Assembly (NCBI RefSeq): GCF_032460525.1
Contig: NZ_CP135963.1
Location: 3,472,001-3,536,000, forward strand
Source: Geodermatophilus sp. DSM 44513
Lineage (GTDB): Bacteria; Actinomycetota; Actinomycetes; Mycobacteriales; Geodermatophilaceae
DNA length: 64,000 nucleotides
Reading direction: 5' to 3'
The notes under the pieces were generated by a model. The model was given only the letters and a program-made list of their open reading frames with translations, made no database searches and was not told the origin of the DNA. This document shows positions 41,282 to 49,588 of this stretch, in pieces. A program made the translations under genes and the position numbers. The number at the start of each line of letters is the position of its first letter. Within the stretch, counting starts at the first letter, position 1.

Positions 41282-44263
41282 TCACCCGCCCGGGCTGACC
41301 GCCGCCGGGGCGGCAGGGGCCTGGGCTTCCTGCGCCTGCGCGGCCTGGTAGGCCGCCACGGCGGCCTGCAGGTCCTCCAGCGCCTGGCCCTGCGCGGCGA
41401 AGTCGCCGTTGCGCTGGGCGGTCTCCAGGGCGGCCAGCGCCGCGTTGATCGCGTCCACCGCCGACTGCTGGTCCGGCGGCGGGGTGGTGCCGTCGGCCGG
41501 CGGAGTCGGCGCGGGGGTGGTGGGCGCGGCCGGCTGGTCGCCCGGCCCGGCGGCGTCCCCACCGGTGTCCGGGGTGTCGCCGCTGTCGGTGGCCGCCTCC
41601 CCGGCGCCGGCGCCGAACACCTGGTCCAGGGCCTGGGCGAGGGTGTCGGCGTAGCCGACCCGGTCGCCGTAGTTGACCAGGACCTTGCGCAGCAGCGGGA
41701 AGGAGTTCTGCCCGGTGCCCTCGACGTAGAGGGGCTGCACGTAGAGCAGTCCGTCGTCGCCGATCGGAAGGGTGAGCAGGTTGCCGAAGACGGCCTGGGA
41801 GTCCTGGCTGTTGAACAGCGTGAGGTCACGGGCGACCTCGTCGTTGGTGTTGAACGACTGCTGCACCTGCGCCGGACCCCGGAACGGCGTGTTGCCCGGC
41901 AGGGTCAGCACCTGGATCTGCCCGTAGGTCTCCGGGGCGCTGGACGCCGACACGAAGGCCGACAGGTTGTCCCGGCGGAAGGCGTTCAGCGCGCTGGTGA
42001 GCTGGAAGGTCGCACCGTCCTCACCCGGGCGGGCGGCGAGGATGTAGTACGGCGGCTGGGGTTCCTGGGTGTCCACGGTCGGGTCGGACGGGACGGCCCA
42101 GCGGTCGTTGCCGCTGTAGAAGTCACCGGGGTCGCTGACGTGGTACCGGGTCAAGATGTCCCGCTGCACCTTGAACAGGTCCTCGGGGTAGCGGATGTGG
42201 CTGACCAGCTCCGCCGGCATGGAGTCGCGCGCCTGCACCAGGCCCGGGAAGGCCTTCATGTAGGTCTGCAGGACCGGGTCCTCGCGGTCCCACTCGTACA
42301 GCGTGACCGAGCCGTCGTAGGCGTCGACGGTGGCCTTCACCGAGTTGCGGATGTAGTTGAACGTCTCGTCCGGCAGGGGCGTGGTGCCCTGCCCGGTGAT
42401 CGCGTCCGTGGCGGCCTCGCCCAGCTCCATCTGCTCGGAGTAGGGGAAGGAGTCCGAGGTGGTGTAGCCGTCGAGCATCCACACCACCCGGCCGCCGATG
42501 ACCGCGGGGTAGGGGTCGCCGTCCACGGTGAGGAACGGCGCGGCCTTCTCCACGCGGTCCATCGGGTCGCGGACGTAGAGCACCTTGGAGGCCTCGTTGA
42601 CGGCGCTGGAGAGCAGGAAGTTCCGCTCCCGGTAGAAGATCGCGAAGGTCAGCTGCCGGAAGAAGCTGCCCATCTCGACGCCGCCCTGGCCGTCGTAGGT
42701 GTTGTTGATCTGACCCTCGCCGTCGCTGCCCTCCGGCAGGTCGAACTCGCGCGGCTCGGCACCCTCCGGCGCCCCCACGACGGAGTAGTCCTGCATGAGC
42801 TCGCCGTAGTAGATGCGCGGCTGCTCGACCTCGATGTCACCCCGGGTGGGCAGGTCGCGGGTGGTGAAGTCTGGCTCGCCGCCCTCCTGTCCGCCGACCA
42901 CCTGGTTGGCCGGGGCGGCCACGAAGCCGTTGCCGTGGGTGTAGACGGTGTGCCGGTTGATCCAGGTGTCCTGGTTCTCGCTCAGCCCCTGGCTGTTGAG
43001 CTCCCGGACGGCCACCACGTAGTCCTGGGTGTCACCGTCGATCGTGTACCGGTCGATGTCCAGCTTCTCGGGGAAGCCGTAGACGTTGCGGATCTGCTGG
43101 CGGGCGGTGAAGGTGTCGGCCAGCACGTTGGGGTCCAGCAGCCGGGCGTTGGGGATGGTCTCGGTGTCGTTGCGCAGCTCGGCCAGCGCCGCGGTCGCGT
43201 CGACCTCCTCGCCGGTCTCCTGCTGGGCGTAGTTGACGTAGTCGACCTCGTCGAGGCCGTAGGCGTCCCGCGTGGAGGCGATGGCGCGGGCGATGAAGTC
43301 GGCCTCGCGCTCGTTGACGCTGGGCCGGACGACGAACTGCTGCACGATCGCCGGCCAGGCCACCCCGATCGCCAGGCTGGAGACCAGCAGCAGCACCAGC
43401 GCCGCGGCTGGGAGCTGGAAGTTGCGGACCACGACGTTGGCGAAGAACGCCACGGCGCAGACGATCGCCGCGAACACCAGGATGGTCTTGGCCGGCAGCA
43501 GCGCGTTGACGTCGGTGTAGCTGGCGCCGGTGAACAGGTCGCCGCGGTCGGAGAAGACCAGCGCGTAGCGGTCCAGCCAGTAGGCGACGGCCTTGAGCGC
43601 GACGAACAGGCCCAGCAGCACCGACAGCTGGATCATCGCCGCGGTGGTCAGCTTCTGCCCCGGGGTCTGCAGCCGCAGGCCGCCGAACACGTAGTGCGTC
43701 AGCAGTGAGCCGATCAGCGCCAGGATCACGATGGCGAACCCGAAGCCGAGCAGCAGCCGGTAGAAGGGGTAGTCGAAGACGAAGAACGAGATGTCCAGCC
43801 CGAACTGCGGGTCCACCCGGCCGAACGGGGTGCTGTTGCGGAACTGCAGCCAGGTCTCCCAGCTGCCCTGCGCGGTGAACCCGGCGAACAGGCCGAGCAC
43901 GACGGCGACCGCGGTGGTCACCAGGGCGCGGCGCGGCTCCAGCGACTGGCGGTAGCGCTCCAGGTTCTGCTGCTCCAGCGACATCGGCCGGAACGTCGGG
44001 CGGAAGCGGTAGGCCAGGTGGATGGCCAGCGCAGTGGCCCCGCCGGTGGCCACGCCGGCGACGGCGAAGAGCAGGGCCCGGGTCTGCAGCTCGGTCCAGA
44101 AGACATCGGTGAAACCGGTCTCGTCGAACCACAGGTAGTCGACGTAGACGTTGGTGAGCGTCCCGATGGCGGTGAAGAGCACCAGCAGGACGCCGATGGC
44201 CCCGATGACCACCTTCGCGCGCCGCGACAGTGCCGGCACGGACACGGGGGGCCGCATGGCCAC
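41282..44263 (-). CDS. UPF0182 family large membrane protein
   Basis: 993 residues, similar to M. tuberculosis Rv3193c. The N-terminal third has about seven membrane helices (first AKVVIGAIGVLLVLFTAIGT). The large remaining part is predicted outside the membrane and contains conserved blocks such as LDRYALVFSDRGDLFTGASY and VHTVYTHGNG-like IDRHTVYTHGNGFVAAPANQ (here INRHTVYTHGNG). A Pro/Thr/Asp-rich linker precedes a C-terminal helical tail. The function is unknown. GTG 44263 has aaggag 6 nt upstream. A SigR-like promoter lies about 110 bp upstream. Confidence 0.9.
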   Translation of the reverse strand: MAMRPPVSVPALSRRAKVVIGAIGVLLVLFTAIGTLTNVYVDYLWFDETGFTDVFWTELQTRALLFAVAGVATGGATALAIHLAYRFRPTFRPMSLEQQNLERYRQSLEPRRALVTTAVAVVLGLFAGFTAQGSWETWLQFRNSTPFGRVDPQFGLDISFFVFDYPFYRLLLGFGFAIVILALIGSLLTHYVFGGLRLQTPGQKLTTAAMIQLSVLLGLFVALKAVAYWLDRYALVFSDRGDLFTGASYTDVNALLPAKTILVFAAIVCAVAFFANVVVRNFQLPAAALVLLLVSSLAIGVAWPAIVQQFVVRPSVNEREADFIARAIASTRDAYGLDEVDYVNYAQQETGEEVDATAALAELRNDTETIPNARLLDPNVLADTFTARQQIRNVYGFPEKLDIDRYTIDGDTQDYVVAVRELNSQGLSENQDTWINRHTVYTHGNGFVAAPANQVVGGQEGGEPDFTTRDLPTRGDIEVEQPRIYYGELMQDYSVVGAPEGAEPREFDLPEGSDGEGQINNTYDGQGGVEMGSFFRQLTFAIFYRERNFLLSSAVNEASKVLYVRDPMDRVEKAAPFLTVDGDPYPAVIGGRVVWMLDGYTTSDSFPYSEQMELGEAATDAITGQGTTPLPDETFNYIRNSVKATVDAYDGSVTLYEWDREDPVLQTYMKAFPGLVQARDSMPAELVSHIRYPEDLFKVQRDILTRYHVSDPGDFYSGNDRWAVPSDPTVDTQEPQPPYYILAARPGEDGATFQLTSALNAFRRDNLSAFVSASSAPETYGQIQVLTLPGNTPFRGPAQVQQSFNTNDEVARDLTLFNSQDSQAVFGNLLTLPIGDDGLLYVQPLYVEGTGQNSFPLLRKVLVNYGDRVGYADTLAQALDQVFGAGAGEAATDSGDTPDTGGDAAGPGDQPAAPTTPAPTPPADGTTPPPDQQSAVDAINAALAALETAQRNGDFAAQGQALEDLQAAVAAYQAAQAQEAQAPAAPAAVSPGG

Positions 44264-44371
44264 GAGGTTCTCCTTCGATCACGGTCGTGGCTGATCGCCA
44301 CGGACGGTGCCGGCCACGGGTGGCCGGCCGGCGCGGTTCGGTCCCCGCGGGCGCCGATCCGGTCCCCCGGA

Positions 44372-44399
44372 CCAACGCTCGGGGGCGCGCGGGGTTCCC
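44372..44399 (-). promoter_or_regulatory. SigR-like promoter for the UPF0182 gene
   Basis: On the minus strand, GGGAAC (44399-44394) and GTTGG (44376-44372) are separated by 17 bp. This is within the tolerated range for SigR/SigH promoters but one base shorter than ideal. It is the only promoter-like element seen in the 236-bp gap between this gene and the PDZ protease gene, which otherwise holds nothing recognisable. Confidence 0.4.
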
Positions 44400-44499
44400 C
44401 GCCTCGCCGCCGCCCGCCAGCTTCCCCCACCGGGGCCGTCCCGTGTCGGCGGGGCGGCGTCTCGAGGCGGCGTCCGGAGGCGGTGTCAGGCGGCCGGTG

Positions 44500-45555
44500 T
44501 CAGCAGGGCGCGGGCGTCCGTCCGGCCCGCAGGTCCTCCAGCGCGGTGAGGGCGTCGTCCAGGGTCGCCACCCGCGCGGTGGGCAGCTGCGGCTCGGGGC
44601 CGGCGAGGGCCTCGGCGCAGTTGTCGGCCGGGACGAGGAACAGCTCGGCACCGATCTCGGCAGCCGCGATCATCTTCAGCTGGATCCCGCCGATCGGGCC
44701 GACCCGGCCCTCGGCGTCGATCGTGCCGGTGCCGGCCACCGTGGCACCGCCGGTCAGGTCGGTCCCCCCGACCATGTCGAGGATGCCCAGGGTCAGCATC
44801 AGGCCCGCCGAGGGGCCGCCGACGTCCTCCACGGCGATGTCGACGTCGAAGGGCGCGGCCGGCTGCTCGCGGACGAGCACGCCCAGCAGCGAGCCCTCGC
44901 GGGGCTCGGCGTCGGCGGGGAGGTCGCCGTCGGCGTCGGCGGCCGAGCGGGTGGTGACCGTCGCGCTCCCGGCCTCGCCCAGCCGGGTGTAGGCCACGGT
45001 CACCTCGGAGCCCCCGGGGATGGCGCGCAGGACGGTGTCCAGCGTCCCGAGGTCGGGGGTCGGCCGCCCGTCGACGGCCTCGATCGCGTCCCCCTCCTGC
45101 AGCTGCCCCTCGGCGGGCGAGTCCTCCGACAGGCCCCGGACGACGACCTTGACCGGGTGGCCGAGCTCGGCCAGCGCGGCGGCCTCGGCCGCCTCCTCGG
45201 AGGTGAGGAAGGCCTGCCGGTTGGCCTCCCGGGTCTCCTCCTCCGACCGGCCCGCCGGGTACACGGTCTCCTCGGGGACGACGCTGACCTCGTCGTCGAA
45301 CCAGCCCTGCACCGCCTCGACCAGGCTGAGCCCGGCCCGGCTGACACCGACGGTGGTCAGTGTCAGTTCCCCCTCGGCCTCGGTGCGCTCGAGGCCCTCG
45401 ACGGTGATGATCGGCTCCCCGTCGATCTCCCCGAGGGTGTTGAAGGTCGGCCCCGGCACCTGGGCCACGTAGGGCACCGGCACCGCCGCACCCAGCACGC
45501 CGAAGACCACCAGCAGCACGACACCGACGCTGAGGACGGCCATCCGACGGGTCAC
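44500..45555 (-). CDS. PDZ/Lon-like membrane-anchored protease
   Basis: 351-residue protein anchored by one N-terminal helix (MAVLSVGVVLLVVFGVLGAA). A PDZ domain (about 140-200, GLSEDSPAEGQLQEGDAIEAVDG) is followed by a Lon-type S16 domain with catalytic Ser in DVGGPSAGLMLTLGILD and Lys in GIQLKMIAAAE. It resembles Rv3194c and acts outside the membrane. GTG 45555 with TAAGCT 8 nt upstream suggests a leaderless message. The neighbouring metalloprotease gene is divergent. Confidence 0.9.
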   Translation of the reverse strand: MTRRMAVLSVGVVLLVVFGVLGAAVPVPYVAQVPGPTFNTLGEIDGEPIITVEGLERTEAEGELTLTTVGVSRAGLSLVEAVQGWFDDEVSVVPEETVYPAGRSEEETREANRQAFLTSEEAAEAAALAELGHPVKVVVRGLSEDSPAEGQLQEGDAIEAVDGRPTPDLGTLDTVLRAIPGGSEVTVAYTRLGEAGSATVTTRSAADADGDLPADAEPREGSLLGVLVREQPAAPFDVDIAVEDVGGPSAGLMLTLGILDMVGGTDLTGGATVAGTGTIDAEGRVGPIGGIQLKMIAAAEIGAELFLVPADNCAEALAGPEPQLPTARVATLDDALTALEDLRAGRTPAPC

Positions 45556-45563
45556 GACCGGCC

Positions 45564-45569
45564 AGCTTA
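45564..45569 (-). promoter_or_regulatory. leaderless -10 (TAAGCT) for the PDZ protease gene
   Basis: Read on the minus strand, ending 8 nt before the GTG at 45555. Confidence 0.4.
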
Positions 45570-45635
45570 TGGTCCCGGCGCGGCGGGGGCGTTCCGCTGC
45601 GGGCGGACCGACCGTGCGGCCGGGTGCCCCGCGGC

Positions 45636-45641
45636 TACCGT
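45636..45641 (+). promoter_or_regulatory. leaderless -10 (TACCGT) for the zinc metalloprotease gene
   Basis: Ends 6 nt before ATG 45648; no ribosome-binding site is evident other than a G-run inside the spacer. Confidence 0.5.
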
Positions 45642-45647
45642 GGGGGC

Positions 45648-47018
45648 ATGAGCGACGTCCCGTTCGGCTTCGGCATCCCCGACCGCGACCCCGAGCGCCG
45701 GGACCGGTCCGGGTCCGGGGCCGGGAACGACCCCTTCGGCCTCGGCGCCCTCTTCGGCGGCGGCGCCGGCGCGGGGACGCCGGAGGACCTGCTGGCCAAG
45801 ATGCCGCTGTTCGCCGAGCTGCAGAAGCTGATGACCTGGTCCGGCGGGCCGGTCAACTGGGACCTCGCGCGCCAGGGTGCGATCAGCTCGCTGGCCGCCG
45901 GTTCCCAGCCGACCTCGGACGCCGAGCGGGCCGCCGTCGCCGACGCCCTGCGCCTGGCCGACCTGTGGCTGGACCCGGTCACCGAGCTGCCCTCGGGCGT
46001 GGACCGGCCGCTGGCCTGGTCGCGGGTGGAGTGGGTGGAGCAGACGCTGCCGGCCTGGAGCAGCCTGATCGACCCGCTGGCCGAGCGGGTGGTCGGCGCG
46101 ATGACCAGCGCGCTGCCCGCCGAGGCGGCCGCGATGGCCGGCCCGCTGGCCGGGATCATGGGCCGGATGGGCGGGCTGATGTTCGGCGCCCAGGTCGGCC
46201 AGGCCCTCGGCCGGCTCTCCGGTGAGGTGCTCACCAGCGGGGAGATCGGCATCCCGCTGGCACCGGCCGGCGCCGGCGTGCTCGTGCCGCAGAACGTCGC
46301 CGAGTTCGCCGCGGGCCTGGACCGCCCGGCCGACGAGGTGCGGCTGTTCCTCGCGCTGCGCGAGGCCGCCACCCAGCGGCTGTTCGCCCACGTGCCGTGG
46401 CTGCGCCAGCAGCTGCACGACGCCGTGCACGCCTATGCCCGGGGCATCCACGTCGACCGGGAGGCCATCGAGCGGGGCATCACCGAGGCGATGGGCTCGA
46501 TGGGGGGCATCGACCCGACCAACCCGGAGGGCATCCAGGCGCTGCTGGGCAGCGGCCTGCTCGAGCCCGAGGAGACCCCGGAGCAGCGGGCGGCGCTCCG
46601 CCGGCTGGAGACGCTGCTCGCGCTCGTCGAGGGCTGGGTGGACAGCGTCGTGGCCGCGGCCGCCGGTGACCGGCTGCCGGGGCACCAGGCGCTGGCCGAG
46701 ACCATGCGCCGCCGCCGGGCCTCCGGCGGCCCGGCCGAGCAGACCTTCGCCACCCTGGTCGGCCTGGAGCTGCGGCCCCGGCGGCTGCGCGACGCGGCCA
46801 CCGTGTGGGGCGCGATGGCCCAGCAGCACGGCAGCGCCGAGCGCGACCGGCTGTGGTCGCACCCGGACCTGCTGCCGACGTCGGAGGACCTCGACGAGCC
46901 GCTGGACTTCGTCGCTCGACAGGGGGCCGACGAGGAGCTGCGCGCCCTCACCGCCGACGACGCGCAGCGGCCCGAGGGCGACGAGCAGCCCGGCGACGAG
47001 GGCGACACGAGGAGCTGA
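45648..47018 (+). CDS. zinc-dependent metalloprotease family protein (DUF2342)
   Basis: 456-residue actinobacterial protein like Rv3195. The conserved core is MFGAQVGQALGRLSGEVLTSGE and REAATQRLFAHVPWLRQQL, the region predicted to hold the metal site in this family. The classical HExxH is replaced by the family's modified form. The N-terminal tail is Gly/Asp-rich (NDPFGLGALFGGGAGAG) and the C-terminal tail is acidic. Its substrate is unknown. It converges on the M48-type gene with 10 bp between stops. Confidence 0.85.
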   Translation: MSDVPFGFGIPDRDPERRDRSGSGAGNDPFGLGALFGGGAGAGTPEDLLAKMPLFAELQKLMTWSGGPVNWDLARQGAISSLAAGSQPTSDAERAAVADALRLADLWLDPVTELPSGVDRPLAWSRVEWVEQTLPAWSSLIDPLAERVVGAMTSALPAEAAAMAGPLAGIMGRMGGLMFGAQVGQALGRLSGEVLTSGEIGIPLAPAGAGVLVPQNVAEFAAGLDRPADEVRLFLALREAATQRLFAHVPWLRQQLHDAVHAYARGIHVDREAIERGITEAMGSMGGIDPTNPEGIQALLGSGLLEPEETPEQRAALRRLETLLALVEGWVDSVVAAAAGDRLPGHQALAETMRRRRASGGPAEQTFATLVGLELRPRRLRDAATVWGAMAQQHGSAERDRLWSHPDLLPTSEDLDEPLDFVARQGADEELRALTADDAQRPEGDEQPGDEGDTRS

Positions 47019-47028
47019 GCGCCCCGCC

Positions 47029-47676
47029 TCAGTCGACGAGGTCGTCGTCCCGGGCGGGCGGGGTGCCGTGCGAGGCGCCGGAGTCGACGCCCTCGAGGAA
47101 GCCCCGCGCCCGCTCCGCCCGCGGGTAGCGCGCCACCAGTGACCAGAAGCGGGCGTCGTGGTCGGGCTCGACCAGGTGCACCAGCTCGTGCACGAGCACG
47201 TAGTCGACGACGTACTCCGGCATCGCCCGCAGCCGGCTGGACAGCCGGATGGTGCGGTCGGCCGGTGTGCACGACCCCCAGCGCCGGTTCTGGTTGTCCA
47301 CCCACCGCACGCTGACCGGCTCGGGCACCCCGTCGAGGTGGGCGGCGGACAGCGCCCGGGCCCGGGCCATCAGCTCGTCGTCCCCACCCAGGGACCGGCG
47401 GCGCCGCTCCTCGCGGGTCTGCAGCTTGGCCACCATCTGGGCCACCCAGCGCCGCTCCTCGGCGGGGCTGAAGGCGGCCGGGATGAGCACCACCGTGCGC
47501 CCGGACTCCCGGTAGGCGGTCACCGTCCGGCGCCGCCGGTTGCTCCGCCGGACCTCGACGTCCTCCCCCGACAGCGTCGCCCCGGCCCGGTCGGCGGGCA
47601 CGGCACGGGAGCACCGCGGGTCCTCTCGGGGCGGGGCGGGAGGACGGCGCGGGGTGTCGGGAGGCGTTCCAGGCAC
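47029..47676 (-). CDS. M48/YgjP-type zinc metallopeptidase
   Basis: 215 residues. The HELVHLVEPDHDARFW motif gives the HExxH zinc site plus a downstream Asp/His, typical of YgjP (DUF45) peptidases. The preceding block RWGSCTPADRTIRLSSRLRAMP is diagnostic. The N-terminal 40 residues are Pro-rich. GTG 47676 is the first in-frame start, but a later start is possible because the tail is not conserved. Confidence 0.85.
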   Translation of the reverse strand: MPGTPPDTPRRPPAPPREDPRCSRAVPADRAGATLSGEDVEVRRSNRRRRTVTAYRESGRTVVLIPAAFSPAEERRWVAQMVAKLQTREERRRRSLGGDDELMARARALSAAHLDGVPEPVSVRWVDNQNRRWGSCTPADRTIRLSSRLRAMPEYVVDYVLVHELVHLVEPDHDARFWSLVARYPRAERARGFLEGVDSGASHGTPPARDDDLVD

Positions 47677-47783
47677 GCAGGCACCGTAGTTGCCCACCCG
47701 GCGGCGCGCTCCGGCGGCCACGTGACCCGCACGAGATGTCGCACGGACGGTGGACACGAGCCCGCCCGGTCCGGGGACGGGCG

Positions 47784-47927
47784 CCGTCCACAACCCGGAC
47801 CGCGCCCGTTCCCGCAGGTCGGACCGCACATCGCGGGACGCCGGAACGCGCACGCCACAGCGTCGTCCCCTGGCCACGCACAGCGACACGCCGCCGGCTC
47901 CCCACGTCGTCCACAGGTCCGTCCACA
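47784..47927. promoter_or_regulatory. cluster of DnaA-box-like nonamers
   Basis: CCGTCCACA (47784-47792), TCGTCCACA (47907-47915) and CCGTCCACA (47919-47927) resemble the actinobacterial DnaA box TTGTCCACA, with the reverse-oriented ctgtgggc right after. They lie in the 370-bp gap between the metallopeptidase and DUF5679 genes, which otherwise holds no convincing gene. No dnaA/dnaN is nearby, so this is not oriC. Confidence 0.35.
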
Positions 47928-48046
47928 GGCTGTGGGCGGCAGGGCGCGGACCGGCCACGGCTGCACCGGGGCGGGCGGGCGCCCGGGTAGCGTTCCCGCG
48001 ACGGCGCCCCGGGGGACGCCCGGCGGACCGGAGACGAGGAGAGACC

Positions 48047-48199
48047 GTGGCGGAGAGCTACAACGGCTACTGCGTGAAGTGCAAGGAGAAGCGGGACTTC
48101 GACGGCGAGGTCAAGGTCAGCGAGTCCGGTCGCCGCATGGCGCAGGGCACCTGCCCGGTCTGCGGCACCAAGGTGAACCGGATCCTCGGCAAGGCCTGA
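48047..48199 (+). CDS. DUF5679 zinc-ribbon protein
   Basis: 50-residue protein with two CxxC knuckles (YCVKCKEKRDF and GTCPVCGTKVNRILGK) forming a zinc ribbon. It is widespread in actinobacteria and of unknown function. GTG 48047 has gaggagag upstream. A strong hairpin follows the stop. Confidence 0.88.
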   Translation: MAESYNGYCVKCKEKRDFDGEVKVSESGRRMAQGTCPVCGTKVNRILGKA

Positions 48200-48205
48200 A
48201 GAACA

Positions 48206-48254
48206 CCTCGTCCCCCTCACCCTTCGCGTGCTCAGGGTGAGCCTCTGGACGAGG
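48206..48254 (+). terminator. two-stem terminator after the DUF5679 gene
   Basis: Outer stem cctcgtcc/ggacgagg (48206-48213, 48247-48254) and inner stem ctcaccct/agggtgag (48216-48223, 48234-48241). The layout resembles the family-A repeats but the sequence is different. Confidence 0.78.
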
Positions 48255-48330
48255 CCGGCCGGTTCCAGCACGTCCCGGGGCCTGTGGACGGAGGCAGCGG
48301 GCCGGTGCGGGACGCTGGCACCCTGCGCGG

Positions 48331-49446
48331 GTGGCCGACACCGCGCACCCCCTGCTGCCTCCCGGCGTGCCGCTGCTGCGCGTGCCCCGGGCCGGTGGCG
48401 CCGAGGACGTCCAGGTCGGTGGCACGGACTCCCGCGACGGGCTGGTGGTCTCCCCCGGCGCGGCCGGGCTGACCGGCCTGCTGCGCGGACTGGACGGCCG
48501 GCGCACGCAGCGGGCCGTCCTCGCCGAGGCCGCCGGCGCCGGACACGACCCCGCGGCGGTGAGCGACCTGCTCGACGGCCTGCGCGGCACCGGCCTGCTG
48601 GTCGACCTGGACCCCGCCGACCTGCTGGCGGCCGACACCGGGCCGGCCGCCGAGGCCCGGACCCGCACCGAGCTGCCCACCGCCACGGACCCGGCCGCGG
48701 GCGCGCGCTGGCGGGCGCGGCGGACGGCGACGGTCGTCGTCGACGGCGCCACCCGCGTCGGTGTGCCGCTGGCCGCGGTCCTGGCCGCGAGCGGCGTGGG
48801 CCGGGTGAGCGTGCGCGACGACGGGGTCACCGCGGCCGGGGACGCCGTCGTCGGTGGGCTGGGCGCCGGGGACGAGGGCCGCCCGCGCAGCCTGGCCGCC
48901 GCCGACGCCGTCCGCCGCGCCAGCCCCCTGACCGACCTGCGCCCGCTCGCCGCCGGCCGGCCGGCCGACCTGGTCGTCCTCACCCGGCCGTGGGCCGCCT
49001 GCGACCCCCTCGCCGCGGACCTGCAGCGCCGCGGGGTGCGGCACCTGGTCGCGACCGTCCGCGGGGAGACCGGCGTCGTGGGGCCGCTGGTGGTGCCCGG
49101 CGCGACGGGCTGCCTGCGCTGCGCGGACCTGCACCGCCGCGACGCCGACCCCCGGTGGCCGGCGCTGGCCGCCCAGCTCGGCACCGGTGACCTGTCCCCC
49201 GGCGGCGCCACGGTGACGTGCCTGGCCACCGCGGTGACGGCGGCCGTGCAGGTCCTGGCGCTGGTCGACGGCCGCGGGGCCCCGGTCACCGTGGGGACGA
49301 CGGTGGAGCTCCGCCCGCCGGACCTGCTCCCCCGCACCCGCCGGTGGCCGGCGCACCCCGACTGCGGCTGCGTCGCCGGGGTCGAGGACGCCGGTCCCCC
49401 GCCTGCCAGCGGCCGACCGGCGGATCAGGGGACAATGGGGGCCTAG
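48331..49446 (+). CDS. ThiF/TOMM cyclodehydratase-like protein
   Basis: 371 residues. The N-terminal about 95 residues resemble a RiPP-recognition winged helix (GLTGLLRGLDGRRTQRAVLA). The rest is a ThiF/E1-like Rossmann fold (VDGATRVGVPLAAVLAASG, VGRVSVRDDG) with zinc cysteines GCLRCADLH and HPDCGC. The glycine loop is degraded (VDGATRVG for GxGxxG) and no ATP-adenylation Arg/Asp pattern is obvious. No TOMM precursor, YcaO or dehydrogenase gene is near. It pairs with the AarF-type kinase gene, as in mycobacteria. GTG 48331. Confidence 0.65.
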   Translation: MADTAHPLLPPGVPLLRVPRAGGAEDVQVGGTDSRDGLVVSPGAAGLTGLLRGLDGRRTQRAVLAEAAGAGHDPAAVSDLLDGLRGTGLLVDLDPADLLAADTGPAAEARTRTELPTATDPAAGARWRARRTATVVVDGATRVGVPLAAVLAASGVGRVSVRDDGVTAAGDAVVGGLGAGDEGRPRSLAAADAVRRASPLTDLRPLAAGRPADLVVLTRPWAACDPLAADLQRRGVRHLVATVRGETGVVGPLVVPGATGCLRCADLHRRDADPRWPALAAQLGTGDLSPGGATVTCLATAVTAAVQVLALVDGRGAPVTVGTTVELRPPDLLPRTRRWPAHPDCGCVAGVEDAGPPPASGRPADQGTMGA

Positions 49447-49516
49447 TGCGCCTCCGGGCCCGGACGGGGCCGGTGCCGCCGCGACCGGGGCCGACGTGCA
49501 CCAGCGAGGAGGACAG

Positions 49517-49584
49517 GTGAGCGAGCTCGCGAGCTCACGCAGGAGCACGGCAGCGGTGGGTTCGGGGCCGGCGGGGGCGAGCGC
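49517..49584 (+). repeat. family-B junction repeat, copy 3
   Basis: Starts with gtgagcgagctcgcgagc + tcac, the exact reverse complement of 57211-57232, and ends at the GTG start of the AarF gene. An independent gccagcgaggagg-like end (accagcgaggaggac) precedes it, as though two element ends abut. Confidence 0.65.
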
Positions 49585-49588
49585 GTGA
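49517..49588 (+). CDS. possible 23-codon mini-ORF within a family-B repeat
   Basis: GTG 49517 has a good gaggagg site and the frame (VSELASSRRSTAAVG...) ends in a TGA that overlaps the GTG of the AarF gene (GTGA). It may only be a by-product of the repeat, but it would couple ribosomes into the kinase gene. Confidence 0.3.
   Translation: MSELASSRRSTAAVGSGPAGASA

Noticed and set aside
47784..47927. Replication origin
   Set aside because: Only three or four imperfect DnaA-like boxes and no dnaA, dnaN or AT-rich unwinding region nearby.
47677..48046. Possible small genes between the metallopeptidase and DUF5679 genes
   Set aside because: Open frames exist on both strands but none has a ribosome-binding site, domain or typical third-position bias. 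I treat the gap as non-coding.
48331..49446. A complete RiPP (TOMM) biosynthetic cluster
   Set aside because: Only one protein with partial similarity is present; no precursor, YcaO cyclodehydratase, dehydrogenase or transporter.
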